DNA from: Anaeromyces robustus
Taxonomy: Eukaryota; Neocallimastigomycota; Neocallimastigomycetes; Neocallimastigales; Neocallimastigaceae
Assembly (NCBI GenBank): GCA_002104895.1
Contig: MCFG01000556.1
Span: forward strand, 1-31,529
DNA length: 31,529 bases
Reading direction: 5' to 3'
Shown: positions 21,963 through 31,529 of the stretch, piece after piece
Numbering within the stretch: the stretch's first letter is position 1
How the letters are laid out: each line of letters opens with the position of its first letter
Position numbers and translations under genes: made by a program
The notes under the pieces: generated by a model
Database searches by the model: none
What the model was told of the DNA's origin: nothing
Seen by the model: only the letters and a program-made list of their open reading frames with translations

Positions 21963-23306
21963 TTTTAAAAATAAATGAAAAAAAAAAAATGGAGTAAATA
22001 ATTCAAAAGAATGATTGAAGAAATAACTCCAAAAAAAAAAAAAAATAAATTATTCAATGAATAAATATATATTATTTAGAAATAATTTTATTTATTATAG
22101 AATATATAAATTAACACATAGTATATAATTATATAATATTTATAATACTTATAGATTTTTTTTAAAAAATTATAATGTATTAATAATTAAAATTTTAAAT
22201 TTCAATTTCAATTTCAATTGAATTACAATAATTATTTATTTTTTGAAAAAATAATATATATTGAAATTCAATAATTAATTATAATTGAATTATAATGTTT
22301 ATTTATTTAAAATAATATAGTATAGTATATATATTGAAATTTTAAATTTAACTAAATTATATTTTTTTTTAAGTTTTAATTCAGTCAAAAATAATTAAAT
22401 GTAAATAATAATAAACTATTGAAATAAATAATATTAATAAATATATATATATATAAATAAAATTTAGTTAATTATTAAATAAAAATAAATATATTATAAA
22501 CATAAAATAAAAAAAAAAAAAAAATAAAAACATAAAAAAAAATAAATAAATAAAATAAAAAAAGAAAAAAAATATATATATAAATCTATATAAAAGTACA
22601 AGTGAATCTTGAAAGATTTAAATATTTTATTATAGGACAAAAAAAGAAAAAAAAAAAAAACATGTGGTTGATTTGGTTATATTAATCATTTTATATATAA
22701 TAATATTTTTTATTTAAATTGATTTTTTGATATTTATATGAATTTTAATATTTTGTATTCATTTATACTATGGAATAAAAAAATTTTGTTTTATTTTATT
22801 TTTTTTAACAAATTTTGGAAAATGTGCAAATATGGAAAATAGGATAAAAAAAAAATACAAAAAAATACAAAAAAAAAAAAAAAAATTTTTTTTTTTATCC
22901 TCATTCTTTTTATTTATTATTTGTTTTCATATATATATATATATATAAATCTATTATTTATTTGTTATAATTTATTTTATGTAATAATTATTATATAAAA
23001 AACTTAATAATAAAACTTTAATAGACTAAAATAATAAATTTATATGGTAAAATATTAGTTGTTATACCTTTTTTTTTTTTTTTTTTTTTTCGTATATACT
23101 ATTATATTTTATTAAAATTATAGTTTTGTTTAACAAAACTTTTACTAAAATAATAGGTTAAATTTATTATTATTTTACTAATATTTTTTTTATTATATTT
23201 AAAATGTTAAAGAAAATTTAAGTTTTTATTTTTTTTTTATTTTTTTTTATCAAATTATTTACCATTTTGATTCAAGAAAAATTTAAATATATTTCATAAA
23301 TTGAAA

Positions 23307-23340
<34 letters not shown>
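21963..23340. other. AT-rich intergenic region
   Basis: No coding-like sequence. It contains a near-perfect small palindrome at 23122-23140 (AGTTTTGTT, one base, AACAAAACT) and ends in an AAAT array at 23303-23351. Confidence 0.6.
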
Positions 23341-23349
<9 letters not shown>

Positions 23350-23351
23350 AA
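23303..23351. repeat. (AAAT)n microsatellite
   Basis: About eleven to twelve copies of AAAT at the left border of the decayed-gene region. Confidence 0.9.
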
Positions 23352-23358
23352 AAAAATT

Positions 23359-23424
23359 ACTTGTTATTGGTTTTGCTGTAGGTTTAATGACATTACACTA
23401 GTCATTATTCTTCATTATAAATTA
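23359..23424 (+). pseudogene. possible relic of a membrane segment
   Basis: A short coding-like stretch on the plus strand reading LLVIGFAVGLMTLH, then a TAG, then SLFFIIN. The G+C and the hydrophobic, helix-like content are higher than in the surroundings. It also contains the inverted repeat AATGAC/GTCATT (23386-23391 and 23401-23406). Too short to identify; it probably belongs with the decayed sequences just downstream. Confidence 0.25.
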
Positions 23425-23616
23425 ATTATTTTTATTTTATATATATAATTCGTTTTGTATTTTTTTAATGTTCTTCATTACTTTTAGCGCACAGTTATTT
23501 ATTTTAAGTTTAATTTAATTTCATCATTATACATAGTCATTTGAATTTTATTTTTAAAAAAAAAAATCCAATACATTTATCATTAGATGAAGATAAAATA
23601 AAAAATCATTTATTTA

Positions 23617-24236
23617 TTATGTTTCTAAAATAGCTTGTTCATGACATTTACCTAAACCAATTGAACTTTTAGTTTAGCAATATCATTTAACATGTAAACA
23701 ATAATCAGGATATGTCATAATTTATAGAATAGATAGTAAATAACCTCTACGAAAAAGATAATACCATCTATTTTGAATAATTCGAGAATCATCACAAGAT
23801 TTTACAGTAATCTTAACTTACCATCATTTATATTTTATACTTTATGGAGCACATAAATACTTATTAGTAAAAAACATAATAAAACCAATATACAATATAA
23901 CTAGGTTTAGGTGCGATATATGGTTTATAGTAGATATAGATGCTATTATTGTTATTGTTGAAGTTAAATTGACGTAGAAATTTTGCAAACCTTATATTAT
24001 AATTATTTTTTGGATAATACTTTTAATAGAATCAATTATTATTATTATTATTATTTTTTTCATCATTATCATTTAATTTTTTCAATAATTCATTTAGAAT
24101 ATTCACTGTTGTTTGTTTCAAAATTCAAAGTCTTATCATTTAAATAATGATCGATAGGATCATCCATATTATTCTTAATACAGACATATTTATTGTCTAC
24201 AATTTTGAAGTGAATAGGATGATTAATTTGATCCAT
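23617..24236 (-). pseudogene. decayed gene, ricin-type beta-trefoil (lectin) like
   Basis: Clearly higher complexity than its surroundings but broken. From an ATG at 24236 the first 48 codons are open (starts MDQINHPIHFKIVDNKYVCI). The reading then shifts at about 24105 into a frame reading NILNELLKKLNDNDEK with an AAT/Asn run, and again at about 24035 into a frame that stays recognisable to 23617. That last frame is 139 codons with seven internal stops (five TAA, two TGA). It contains TNKYLCAP, VKSCDDSRIIQNRWYYLF, YPDYCLHV and GLGKCHEQAIL: a Cys...C-x6-Q-x2-W block followed by CLHV...G-x-C-x2-Q, the spacing style of ricin-type beta-trefoil carbohydrate-binding repeats. A hydrophobic stretch precedes it. 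The fold assignment is inference; the breakage is visible. No intact product is expected. Confidence 0.55.
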
Positions 24237-24936
24237 GATAAATAAATAAAATATAGTCCATGGTAATTTAAATATTACATACAGAAAATAACTTAGTAGA
24301 ATTTGTCAATGAAAAATATTATGTACATTAAATATATGCTTGTGTAACAAAAAGTGTTATGATTTGTATTATAATCCTCTTTAAAAACTTTAATTTTTAT
24401 TAAATAATTCAAGTAGTGTATTTTCTTAGCATTAAAAATATTTTTTTATTAAATAATTCAAGTAGTGTATTTTCTTAGCATTAAAAATATTTTTATATAA
24501 TTTATAAAATGTTTTAAAATATAAATAAAAGTTCATTTTAAAAAATATACAATATATCTTTTAAAATTAATATTTATTATAATATATATATGTATATATT
24601 TAAAATAATTTTTTTTTAAAATTAATATTTATTAAAAATAAAATATATTATCTAAACAACAATGTATAATATATCATTATTGGTATATATATTTTATTTA
24701 TATTAATACTACTAATAGTCAAATTATTTATTCTTATATTTTAATGTATATTTATGATAATATTACTGATTATGTTGATTATAATAATAAATATATAAAT
24801 GATATTTATTATTATATTTCAATTTATATAATAATCGATTAAATTACTTAACTCATTACAATTTTATTAATATTAATTTAAGCTAAACACACATTAAGAT
24901 AAAAAAAAAAAAACAAAATCAAAAACAACAAAATTA
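24237..24936. other. spacer inside the decayed-gene region
   Basis: AT-rich with the 49-bp tandem duplication. A weak coding-like trace on the plus strand at about 24718-24841 (fragments such as SQIIYSYILMYIYDNITDYV, ending at a TAA) might be another relic but is not distinguishable from chance. Confidence 0.4.
24394..24494. repeat. perfect 49-bp tandem duplication
   Basis: Two adjacent identical copies (24394-24442 and 24443-24491, identity continuing a few bases) containing AATTCAAGTAGTGTATTTTC. Because they are identical while the DNA around them is decayed, the duplication looks recent. It lies just upstream of the minus-strand pseudogene start. Confidence 0.9.
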
Positions 24937-25245
24937 ATGATAGGTAATTCAGAACAATAATTCTAATCAAAAATAAATCAAATAGTAAAAAATTCAAAAG
25001 TAAATAATTTAAATAATGTAAATCAGTATGCAAATACTAATTAATATGCTCTATATAGAAAAGAAAAATATTGTGAGGAATCAAAAAAAAAAAAATTATA
25101 TAATAAATTAATAGTAATAATAATAATTATAATAATAATAATAGTAATAATAAAAATAACTCTATTTTTTAAAAGTAAGGATAAATGCGACAATAAAAGC
25201 TGATTAATAGAGCCTAAAAAAATTTAACTATTTATCAAAATATAC
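24937..25245 (+). pseudogene. decayed ORF of unknown family
   Basis: From an ATG at 24937 one frame reads MIGNSEQ, TAA, F, TAA, SKINQIVKNSKVNNLNNVNQ, YANTN, TAA, YALYRKEKYCEESKK and then degenerates into A/T repeats, with fragments FKSKDKCDNKS and LIEPKK further on. The blocks between stops are hydrophilic and protein-like, and the TAA codons sit where Gln (CAA) would be natural, as expected from C-to-T decay. No family is recognised. Confidence 0.4.
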
Positions 25246-25640
25246 ACACACACAAGTATTTTTATAATATACTCAGTATTTTCAAGAAAATTAAAAATAA
25301 AATAACATATATAAATCCTATTAAAAAAAATTTCTTTTTAACTTATTTATCTTACATATATATCTAATATAATATAAAAAATAATAAATAATAAAAAGTA
25401 TATTATTATTATTATATAATATATTACTTTATTAAAATATTATTTATATAAAATTCTAATAATTAAAATATAATAAATAGGAAAATAAAAAATAATAAAA
25501 TACATGAAATAAAAAAAAGGAAAAACAAAAAGCAAAAAAACTAATTATTACAGAATAAATAATAATATATAATAATAATAATAATAATAATAAATCAATA
25601 ACCAAAAAAAAAAAAAAAAAAAGGAAATAAAACTATATAA
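25246..25640. other. AT-rich spacer between relics
   Basis: Low-complexity A/T with an AAT tract near 25570-25590 and a run of about 19 A ending at 25622. No gene is seen. Confidence 0.5.
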
Positions 25641-26031
25641 TCATCTTTTTCTTGATTAATGTTGTTAGATAATTCCATTTCCAGTTGATTCATGTTATTA
25701 AAAAAAATTCGTATCTACACAGACACCATTTTTAATTAAAAAAAAAAGAAAAAAAATAAGAGATCGTTTTCTTTTAACAGTAGGTGTAATAATATTTTTT
25801 TAATATGATTTTTGAAAATTATATATCTCTTTTTTTTACATATCCTCTAATTCTTATATAATTTTTATATTTATTTTTGAATATTATTTTTTTCTTCATT
25901 ATTTATGTTAATATTATTTTCATTGTCATTCTTATATTCATTTTCTGTTTCATTATTATTTTTTTAAATAACATTTAATGTCTGTAGAATTTAATGGTAT
26001 TTCAATAATATTAAATATTAAGGCTAATTTT
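25641..26031 (-). pseudogene. decayed ORF of unknown family
   Basis: On the minus strand the reading begins at about 26031 with ALIFNIIEIPLNSTDIKCYL, shifts into NNNETENEYKNDNENNIN (acidic/Asn repeat) and shifts again. It then runs from about 25853 in one frame: ELEDM, TAA, KKEIYNFQKSY, TAA, KNIITPTVKRKRSL, a hydrophobic stretch, NGVCVDTNFF, two TAA, HESTGNGII, TAA, QH, TAA, SRKR, ending in TGA at 25641-25643. An alternative shift near 25700 gives MNQLEMELSNNINQEKDD. The pieces look like real protein but cannot be joined without several repairs. The family is unknown. Confidence 0.4.
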
Positions 26032-26383
26032 AAATATAAAATAATATAAAGTATTTAAAGTTAATTTTTTTAAGCACATTATTGTTATATTATATATATG
26101 TATTAGTTTTATAACATATATAAGTATATATATAACTCTGTCATAATATTAATAAATTATTTAAATAAAAAAAAAAACAAAAACAAAAATAGAAATAGAA
26201 ACAAAAACATAAACAAAACAAAGTAAAAAAAAATCTAAAACATATAGTAAAATAAAATGAAAATCATTATATTATAATATTAAAATAATATTAATTATTT
26301 ATGTATGTTTTTATTATTATGTATGTTTTTTTTTTTAATTAATTAATTAATTAATTAAAAATTTTAGTTTGAAAGGAATTTTT

Positions 26384-26418
<35 letters not shown>

Positions 26419-27045
26419 ATGATATTAATGCTATATGTAATAAAAAGTTTAATTATTATCTCTTAAACTTTGATATTGTATTCATAATTTTATTCATATT
26501 TATAAAAAATAATATTTAATTATTATTTTATTTTTTTTTTAATTACATTATTATTCATATCATGATATATCGTGATATTAATTGTTTTAATTAAAACACA
26601 AAACAAAGCATTTTGGTTAATAGTTATTAGGATAAATACAAAAAGAAAAAAAAAGGAAAGATATTTTATAATGTTTCCCATTTCATTTATAAAAATAGAA
26701 ACAGTTTGAATAAAAGAAAAAAAAGTTTATTATTTTTTTGTCATACAATAAAAAATTCTAATAAAAAAATAAATTATTTATTTTTATGTTTTTCTTAATA
26801 TATAAAATGAGATAAGAACTAATAATAAAGTAAAATTATTGATTTTTAATTATGATTATAATGTTTTCTTTCTTTCTTTCTTTCTTTCTTTTTTTTAATA
26901 TAAAAGTATAGTATTAAAAAAAAACATTTATTTTCAATCTTAAATATATATATAATTTTTCATATTATGTTTTTATCATTAAAACTATATAGTATAATTA
27001 TATATATTACTTGTTTTTTAATTTATTATTTTTTTATGTTAATTT

Positions 27046-27143
27046 ATAATGATAATGTTACGAATACATAAATTTTATCATAACTATAATTATTTTATGA
27101 TAATGATAATGTTATGAATACATAAATTACATCATAACTATAA
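27046..27143. repeat. imperfect 54-bp tandem repeat
   Basis: ATAATGATAATGTTA-[C/T]-GAATACATAAATT... starts at 27046 and again at 27100, followed in both by ATCATAACTATAAT. Only a few mismatches separate the copies over about 45 bases. Confidence 0.8.
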
Positions 27144-27466
27144 TGATAATTAATTATCTTTTTATGATATTAATTTATAGTTTTATTAATTAATTAATTA
27201 ATTTATTGCTTCATGTTTTTTTTTTTTTTTTTTTTTTTTTTGTAATTTATAACACAAATTATTTTTATAATTTAATATTGTATTTATTATATATTGAATT
27301 GGAATTCATGTTAATGTTTAAAAAAAAATTGTATATTGTAATTAATATTAAAATAACAAAAAAAAAAAAAAAAAAGTAATTTAAAATATGAAAATTCTAA
27401 ACTATAATAATTTTTAATATTGATTTTATATAATATGATGATAATATCATAAAAAAAAAGTTTTTT

Positions 27467-27481
27467 AAATAAATAAATAGA

Positions 27482-27523
<42 letters not shown>
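27467..27523. repeat. (AAAT)n microsatellite
   Basis: About fourteen copies of AAAT with one AGAT interruption. Confidence 0.9.
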
Positions 27524-27527
<4 letters not shown>

Positions 27528-28600
27528 TTATTTTATTTATTAGAATATTTTCAATTTTGATTCTAATAAATATTGAATAAGGTAAGTCTTTTCTTTTAAA
27601 TTTTTAATTTTTTTTCGTTAATAAAAATATAATTATAATAATTTTTACTTTCAAAAAAAAAACAAAAAAACAAAAAAACAAAAAAACTTTTAATATATAA
27701 ATTAATTATTAATTAAAGTTTATCTTTAAATTTTTATTTTATTTTGTTTTTGTTACACTGAAATTTTTTTAATTTTTAATTGTATATTAGTATATATTTT
27801 AATATATATTAAAATAAAATTGAATTATATATTTAAATATATATTGTAATATATAAAAAAACATAACAATTTCAAAAAAAAAAAAATGTTTTAACATTTT
27901 TTGATATATTTAAAAATTTTAATTAAAATTTGATTTTTTTTTATTTTATTTTATATCTTTTCTTTCTTTTATTTTATTTTTATTTTACTTTATTTTGAAA
28001 CATTGCATTGTTTATCATGAAAAATAAAAAAAAAAAGAAAAAAAAATTTTATTACAAAAAACTATTAATATAGCCATAAAGGTATAAATGTTATAATAAT
28101 GATATATATTTTAATTTTTAGGTATACAAAATTATTATTAATATTGTATATATAAAGTTTTAATTATAATTATGGTTTATGATAATTTTCATAATATAAT
28201 ATATGATATGATATGATAAACTGTATTGTTTTTTTTTTTTTTTCCTGATCATTTATTTTTATTTATTTATTTAATAAATTAAAAACTCAAACGTATTATT
28301 TAAAAGTTATCTTTAAACATATTGTGTAATAATTAATATATACATATATTAAATATTGTTTATAAAAAAAAAAAAGAAATATATTGAATTATATAATCTA
28401 AATTAAAATATATTTATTGAAAGATATATATTTTTTTTAATTTATACATAAAAAAATATAAGCTAAAATAGAATATAAATAATATAAACTATAATAGAAT
28501 ATAAATATAGTTCATTTTTCTTTTTTTCTTTTCTTTTCTTTTTTTTTTTTTTTCATTATTAATATAGTTATTATCATTAGGATATAGAGAAAAAGAAAGA

Positions 28601-29017
28601 GAAATGATAATACTAATAATATTAATAGAATAAAAATAAAACTAGAAAAAATAAAATAAAATAAAAATAAAAATAAAAAATAAAATAAAAATAAAATAAA
28701 ATAAAAATAAAATAAAATAAAAATAAAAAAAAATAAAAATAAAAATAAAATAAAATAAAATAAAAATAAAATAGAATAAAAATAAAATAGAATAAAACTA
28801 AAATAGAATAAAAATAAAATAAAAATAAAATAGAATAAAACTAAAATAGAATAAAACTAAAAAAAAATAGAATAAAATAAAAATTAAATAAAATATAAAA
28901 TCAAATCAAATCAAATAAAATAAAAAGTAAAACAAAATAAAATAAAAAATATTTATAATTTTTCTCTAAATTAAAAAAAAAATATAATATAATACAATAC
29001 AATAACAATATAAAAAT
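28601..29017 (+). promoter_or_regulatory. A-rich, T-poor leader with AAAATA repeats
   Basis: About 330 bases (28601-28935) on the plus strand built from AAAATAAAAT, AATAGAATAAAACT and ATCAAATCAA units, almost without C and with single scattered T. It ends about 80 bases before the ATG of the seven-helix gene. It parallels the tract upstream of the 21390 gene. It is probably nucleosome-excluding promoter and transcribed leader sequence (inference). Confidence 0.45.
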
Positions 29018-30436
29018 ATGAGTTCTCCAAGTATTCTAAAAAAATTTGATGCTATTGAAACAAGACTGGATAGAATTCAAAAAATTTTTACAAAAATTCC
29101 TGAACATTATACTTTTGCATGGACATTTATTGTATTACTTTTAATTGGTAGAAAAAGATGGAAAAGTCCTATTGGTTATTTAATTATCTTACATATTCTT
29201 GCTAGAGATATAGGTTTATTAATTGAAAATATTGGTAAAGTAACACCTTATCAATATCCAGGTTATGATTACCCTAGTAATGGTGAATATTTATGGGGTC
29301 ATGCTTTATCTCGTGTAGCCTATTATATATGTGAAGTAATTGGAGATTGGTATCTTTTAATTAGAACAAAAGCTCTTGTTAAATCTAATAAAAAAATTAA
29401 ATGGGTTTATTTAACATGTATTATTTATAATATTGCTAAATTATCTAAAATATATTTTAATTATAAATATATTCCATTTAAAGATAATTTTAATCCAGAA
29501 AGAGATGATTTTGATTATTTTTTAAGAAAAGTAGAATATAAAAGAAATAAATGGATATGTGATTTTTTCCAACATATTGCTAATACTATTTATGATATTA
29601 CGGTCATTATAACTTTAAAAAGAAATGTTTTTGTTAATTATAATAATGTTATTACTCATAATGGTAAAACAAAAGGAAATTTTTTTATAGAAAAATTTAG
29701 ACGATTATCCATTTATCGTATTTATTTTACCGTCATTTTATCCCTTTTTTGTTCTCCATTAATTTTTTTATTTTGTATAAAATTAATTTATGCTTTAAAT
29801 AATATTGATTCCCTGAAAAATGATGAAAAGGTTTCATTTTATAAAGCAAATTGTAGTGATACGGAAATTGAAAATATTCGTGTAAATATTATTAATGTTA
29901 ATTATATTTTAATTTACATTGATCAAATCTTACTTAGACATTATTCTAAAGAAAATAAAATAACTGTAATGCATGGAAATACTAATGGTTATGCTAATAA
30001 TAATACTAACGATTATAATAATAATAATAATAATAACAATAATAACAATAGTAGTAATAGTAAGAATAATCATAGCAGTATTAATTATTATAATAATGAG
30101 GATAGTGTTATAAGTTTTAATAATAATGATAATAGTGTTATTAGTTATAACAGTAATAATAAAAAAATGTATAGTTTTTGTAAGGTATATCATGAAGTTA
30201 ATAAACAATTTGAAGATATTGAAAGTCAAAATCTCTTAAATTATAAGGATAAAGATATGGATAAAGATAAGGATAAAGGTAAAAATAAAGTAAATGATGA
30301 TAACGATAATGATAATAATATTAATTTTAACCATAAAATGTTGAATAGAAGTATTGGTGAAAGTTCAATTAAAATTAAATATGATAATAATCATAATAAT
30401 AGAATAAATCATTTAAATTACAAACAACAAAAATAA
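29018..30436 (+). CDS. seven-helix membrane protein with Asn-rich tail
   Basis: A single exon of 472 residues as read. Hydrophobic segments lie at about 31-46, 50-70, 95-117, 127-147, 178-200, 231-259 and 290-308. The loops after segments 1, 3 and 5 are rich in Lys/Arg (GRKRWKS, KALVKSNKKIK, KTKGNFFIEKFRR), while those after 2, 4 and 6 are not. The positive-inside rule therefore gives an outside N-terminus and inside C-terminus, the topology of G-protein-coupled receptors. No class-defining motif (DRY, NPxxY) is evident, so receptor function is only a possibility. A marked block is ICEVIGDWYLLIRTKAL in segment 3. The tail (about 310-472) is low complexity: Asn run at 335-344, KDKDMDKDKDKGKNK, Asn/Asp repeats. 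Coding-like sequence continues past the stop in other frames (next entry). I recognise no named family; it is probably lineage-specific. Confidence 0.72.
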   Translation: MSSPSILKKFDAIETRLDRIQKIFTKIPEHYTFAWTFIVLLLIGRKRWKSPIGYLIILHILARDIGLLIENIGKVTPYQYPGYDYPSNGEYLWGHALSRVAYYICEVIGDWYLLIRTKALVKSNKKIKWVYLTCIIYNIAKLSKIYFNYKYIPFKDNFNPERDDFDYFLRKVEYKRNKWICDFFQHIANTIYDITVIITLKRNVFVNYNNVITHNGKTKGNFFIEKFRRLSIYRIYFTVILSLFCSPLIFLFCIKLIYALNNIDSLKNDEKVSFYKANCSDTEIENIRVNIINVNYILIYIDQILLRHYSKENKITVMHGNTNGYANNNTNDYNNNNNNNNNNNSSNSKNNHSSINYYNNEDSVISFNNNDNSVISYNSNNKKMYSFCKVYHEVNKQFEDIESQNLLNYKDKDMDKDKDKGKNKVNDDNDNDNNINFNHKMLNRSIGESSIKIKYDNNHNNRINHLNYKQQK

Positions 30437-30687
30437 ACGTAATAATAAAGATAAGATTAATTATTATGATCTAAATTATAAAGTTAATCAAAAATCAATA
30501 AATTATCATAAAAATGATAATCATTATAACTCTGAATGGAGAAAAAATGTTAAGTTTTCTAAATAAATCTCAGTAATTACAATGATTACAATAATTAATT
30601 TATTAATAAATATTATTTAAAAGCAATAATTATGGTATTTTAAATAATCTTAGAGATATTAATAAAGAAAACCAAACAAGCAAATAA
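30437..30687 (+). pseudogene. frameshifted 3' continuation of the seven-helix gene
   Basis: Directly after the TAA at 30434-30436 the +1 frame carries sequence of the same style as the tail, overlapping the stop within an A run (30429-30433): it reads NNKDKINYYDLNYKVNQK, later YNSEWRKNVKFSK, and stops at 30564-30566. A further frame then reads SNYNDYNN, and another KSNNYGILNNLRDINKENQ, ending at TAA 30685-30687. One base gained in the A run would extend the protein by about 45 residues. The later pieces need further shifts. Either the assembly has homopolymer errors or the tail is genuinely breaking down. Confidence 0.55.
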
Positions 30688-31529
30688 ATAAATAAATTAT
30701 TATTAATATTTTATATATTTAAATTATTAATAATAAATAAATAAATATAAACAAAGAAAAAAAAAAAAGTTAATAATTTATTATAATAAAATATTAAAAC
30801 AAGAACAAATACAATGATATATATGTACTAATTATTATTATATATACACACTTATAAAATAATAATTATATATAGATACATTGTTTTTATAACATATATT
30901 TCATTTTAATATATGTTATACTAAAATATAGACTTTATATCATATATATAAATTACTATATTATATATATATATATAATATAGACTTTTCTATAAAATAT
31001 ATTAAAAACAATATTTTATAAAAGTATACTTATAAAAAAAATACATTAATATAGTATATATATTAACTGTTATTTTATAATAAATATTATTTATTTTAGT
31101 TATATAACAGTTTTATTTATATATAAATATATATAATTTTATTATATTCAATATTAATGATATTTTTTTAATATAAACTAAAAAACATATAAAGAAATTT
31201 TATAAAATTAATGAAGTAATAATTTAATACTATTAATATAATATTAATTCATTACTAATTTTTTAAATATATATATATGTATAATATATTGTATTTTATT
31301 TTATGCTTTTTTATTGTTATTTTTTTTTTTTCATTATATAAGAAAAAAAAAAAAAGAATTTTTAAAAATATATTTTTCAATCTTCTATATTTTGTAATTT
31401 GAAAAAATTTAACAAGAAAAATATATTAAAACTATTTAAATTTCATATTAACTATGAATAAAATAAAAATAAAAATAAAAAATTAATAAATAAAGATAAT
31501 AATAATAATAATAATAATTAATAATAATA
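30688..31529. other. AT-rich sequence to window end
   Basis: AT dinucleotide-like and AATA repeats with no coding-like stretch on either strand. An (AAT)n tract runs off the right edge (31497-31529). Confidence 0.65.

Larger units (their letters stand above)
26032..28600. other. 2.6-kb gene-free AT-rich region
   Basis: Microsatellites and homopolymers: TA array at 26383-26419, CTTT array at about 26867-26890, T run at 27217-27241, AAAT array at 27467-27523. Includes an imperfect 54-bp tandem repeat (27046-27143) and an imperfect palindrome ATCATGATATATCGTGAT near 26560. No coding-like sequence on either strand. Confidence 0.6.

Noticed and set aside
23617-26031. Stop-codon reassignment (TAA/TAG read as Gln, as in many ciliates), for example through a transferred rumen-ciliate gene
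   Set aside because: The relics also contain in-frame TGA stops and frameshifts, and TAA is simply the commonest stop by composition here. The intact genes in the window use normal stops. Decay by C-to-T change is simpler.
26557-26580. Imperfect palindrome ATCATGATATATCGTGAT
   Set aside because: AT-rich palindromes are frequent by chance here and nothing else marks it as functional.
29930-30229. Minus-strand Ile/Thr-rich 99-residue frame
   Set aside because: It is antisense to the Asn-rich tail of the seven-helix protein.
1-31529. Dictyostelium or Plasmodium as the source
   Set aside because: AT content and Asn runs would fit, but the Bem1-type SH3-PX-PB1 scaffold is fungal, the intergenic gaps of up to 7 kb are too long for Dictyostelium, and no Plasmodium-like gene is seen.
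1-31529. CRISPR array, tRNA, rRNA, insertion sequence or prophage
   Set aside because: No regularly spaced repeats with unique spacers, no cloverleaf with CCA-side consensus, and no transposase or integrase motif could be found by eye.

Overview
The window looks like nuclear DNA of an extremely AT-rich fungus, most likely an anaerobic gut fungus (Neocallimastigomycota: Neocallimastix, Piromyces, Anaeromyces or relatives). The base composition is obviously far below 20% G+C. It is full of A and T runs, AAT/ATTT microsatellites and long gene-free stretches, and coding islands stand out by their higher G+C. The best taxonomic marker is a Bem1/Scd2-type polarity scaffold (SH3-PX-PB1), an arrangement typical of fungi. 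Introns are short to medium, AT-rich and of GT...AG type. One intronless membrane protein looks bacterial, which fits the heavy gene acquisition from rumen bacteria known in this phylum. The species cannot be fixed from sequence alone.

Layout, left to right. (1) 1-4.1 kb: a two-exon Bem1-like gene on the minus strand (1632-3439), with two weak orphan exon candidates near it. (2) 4.1-11.1 kb: about 7 kb with no gene seen, holding microsatellites, a direct/inverted repeat cluster near 7.5 kb and an eroded repeat field at 9.7-10.4 kb. (3) 11.1-16.0 kb: a ten-exon SMN (survival motor neuron) homologue on the plus strand (11147-14223), facing a three-exon SERF gene on the minus strand (14989-15934). 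(4) 17.3-17.8 kb: an intronless bacterial-type integral membrane protein (minus). (5) 21.4-22.0 kb: an intronless four-helix membrane protein with six tandem heptapeptides at its C-terminus. (6) 23.4-26.0 kb: decayed coding sequence with at least three broken reading frames, one resembling a ricin-type beta-trefoil (carbohydrate-binding) domain. (7) 29.0-30.7 kb: an intronless seven-helix membrane protein with a long Asn-rich tail whose 3' end is frameshifted. The rest is low-complexity DNA.

Functional links. The genes do not form an operon or pathway. The SMN homologue (snRNP assembly) and SERF (small basic protein affecting amyloid formation and RNA-binding proteins) are neighbours, as SMN1 and SERF1 are in mammals, which is either chance or very old linkage. 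The three conserved eukaryotic genes are intron-bearing, whereas the three membrane-protein genes, poorly conserved or bacterial-like, are intronless. That split suggests two different gene origins or ages. All exon models were built by eye from splice signals, reading frame and recognised motifs. No database search was possible.
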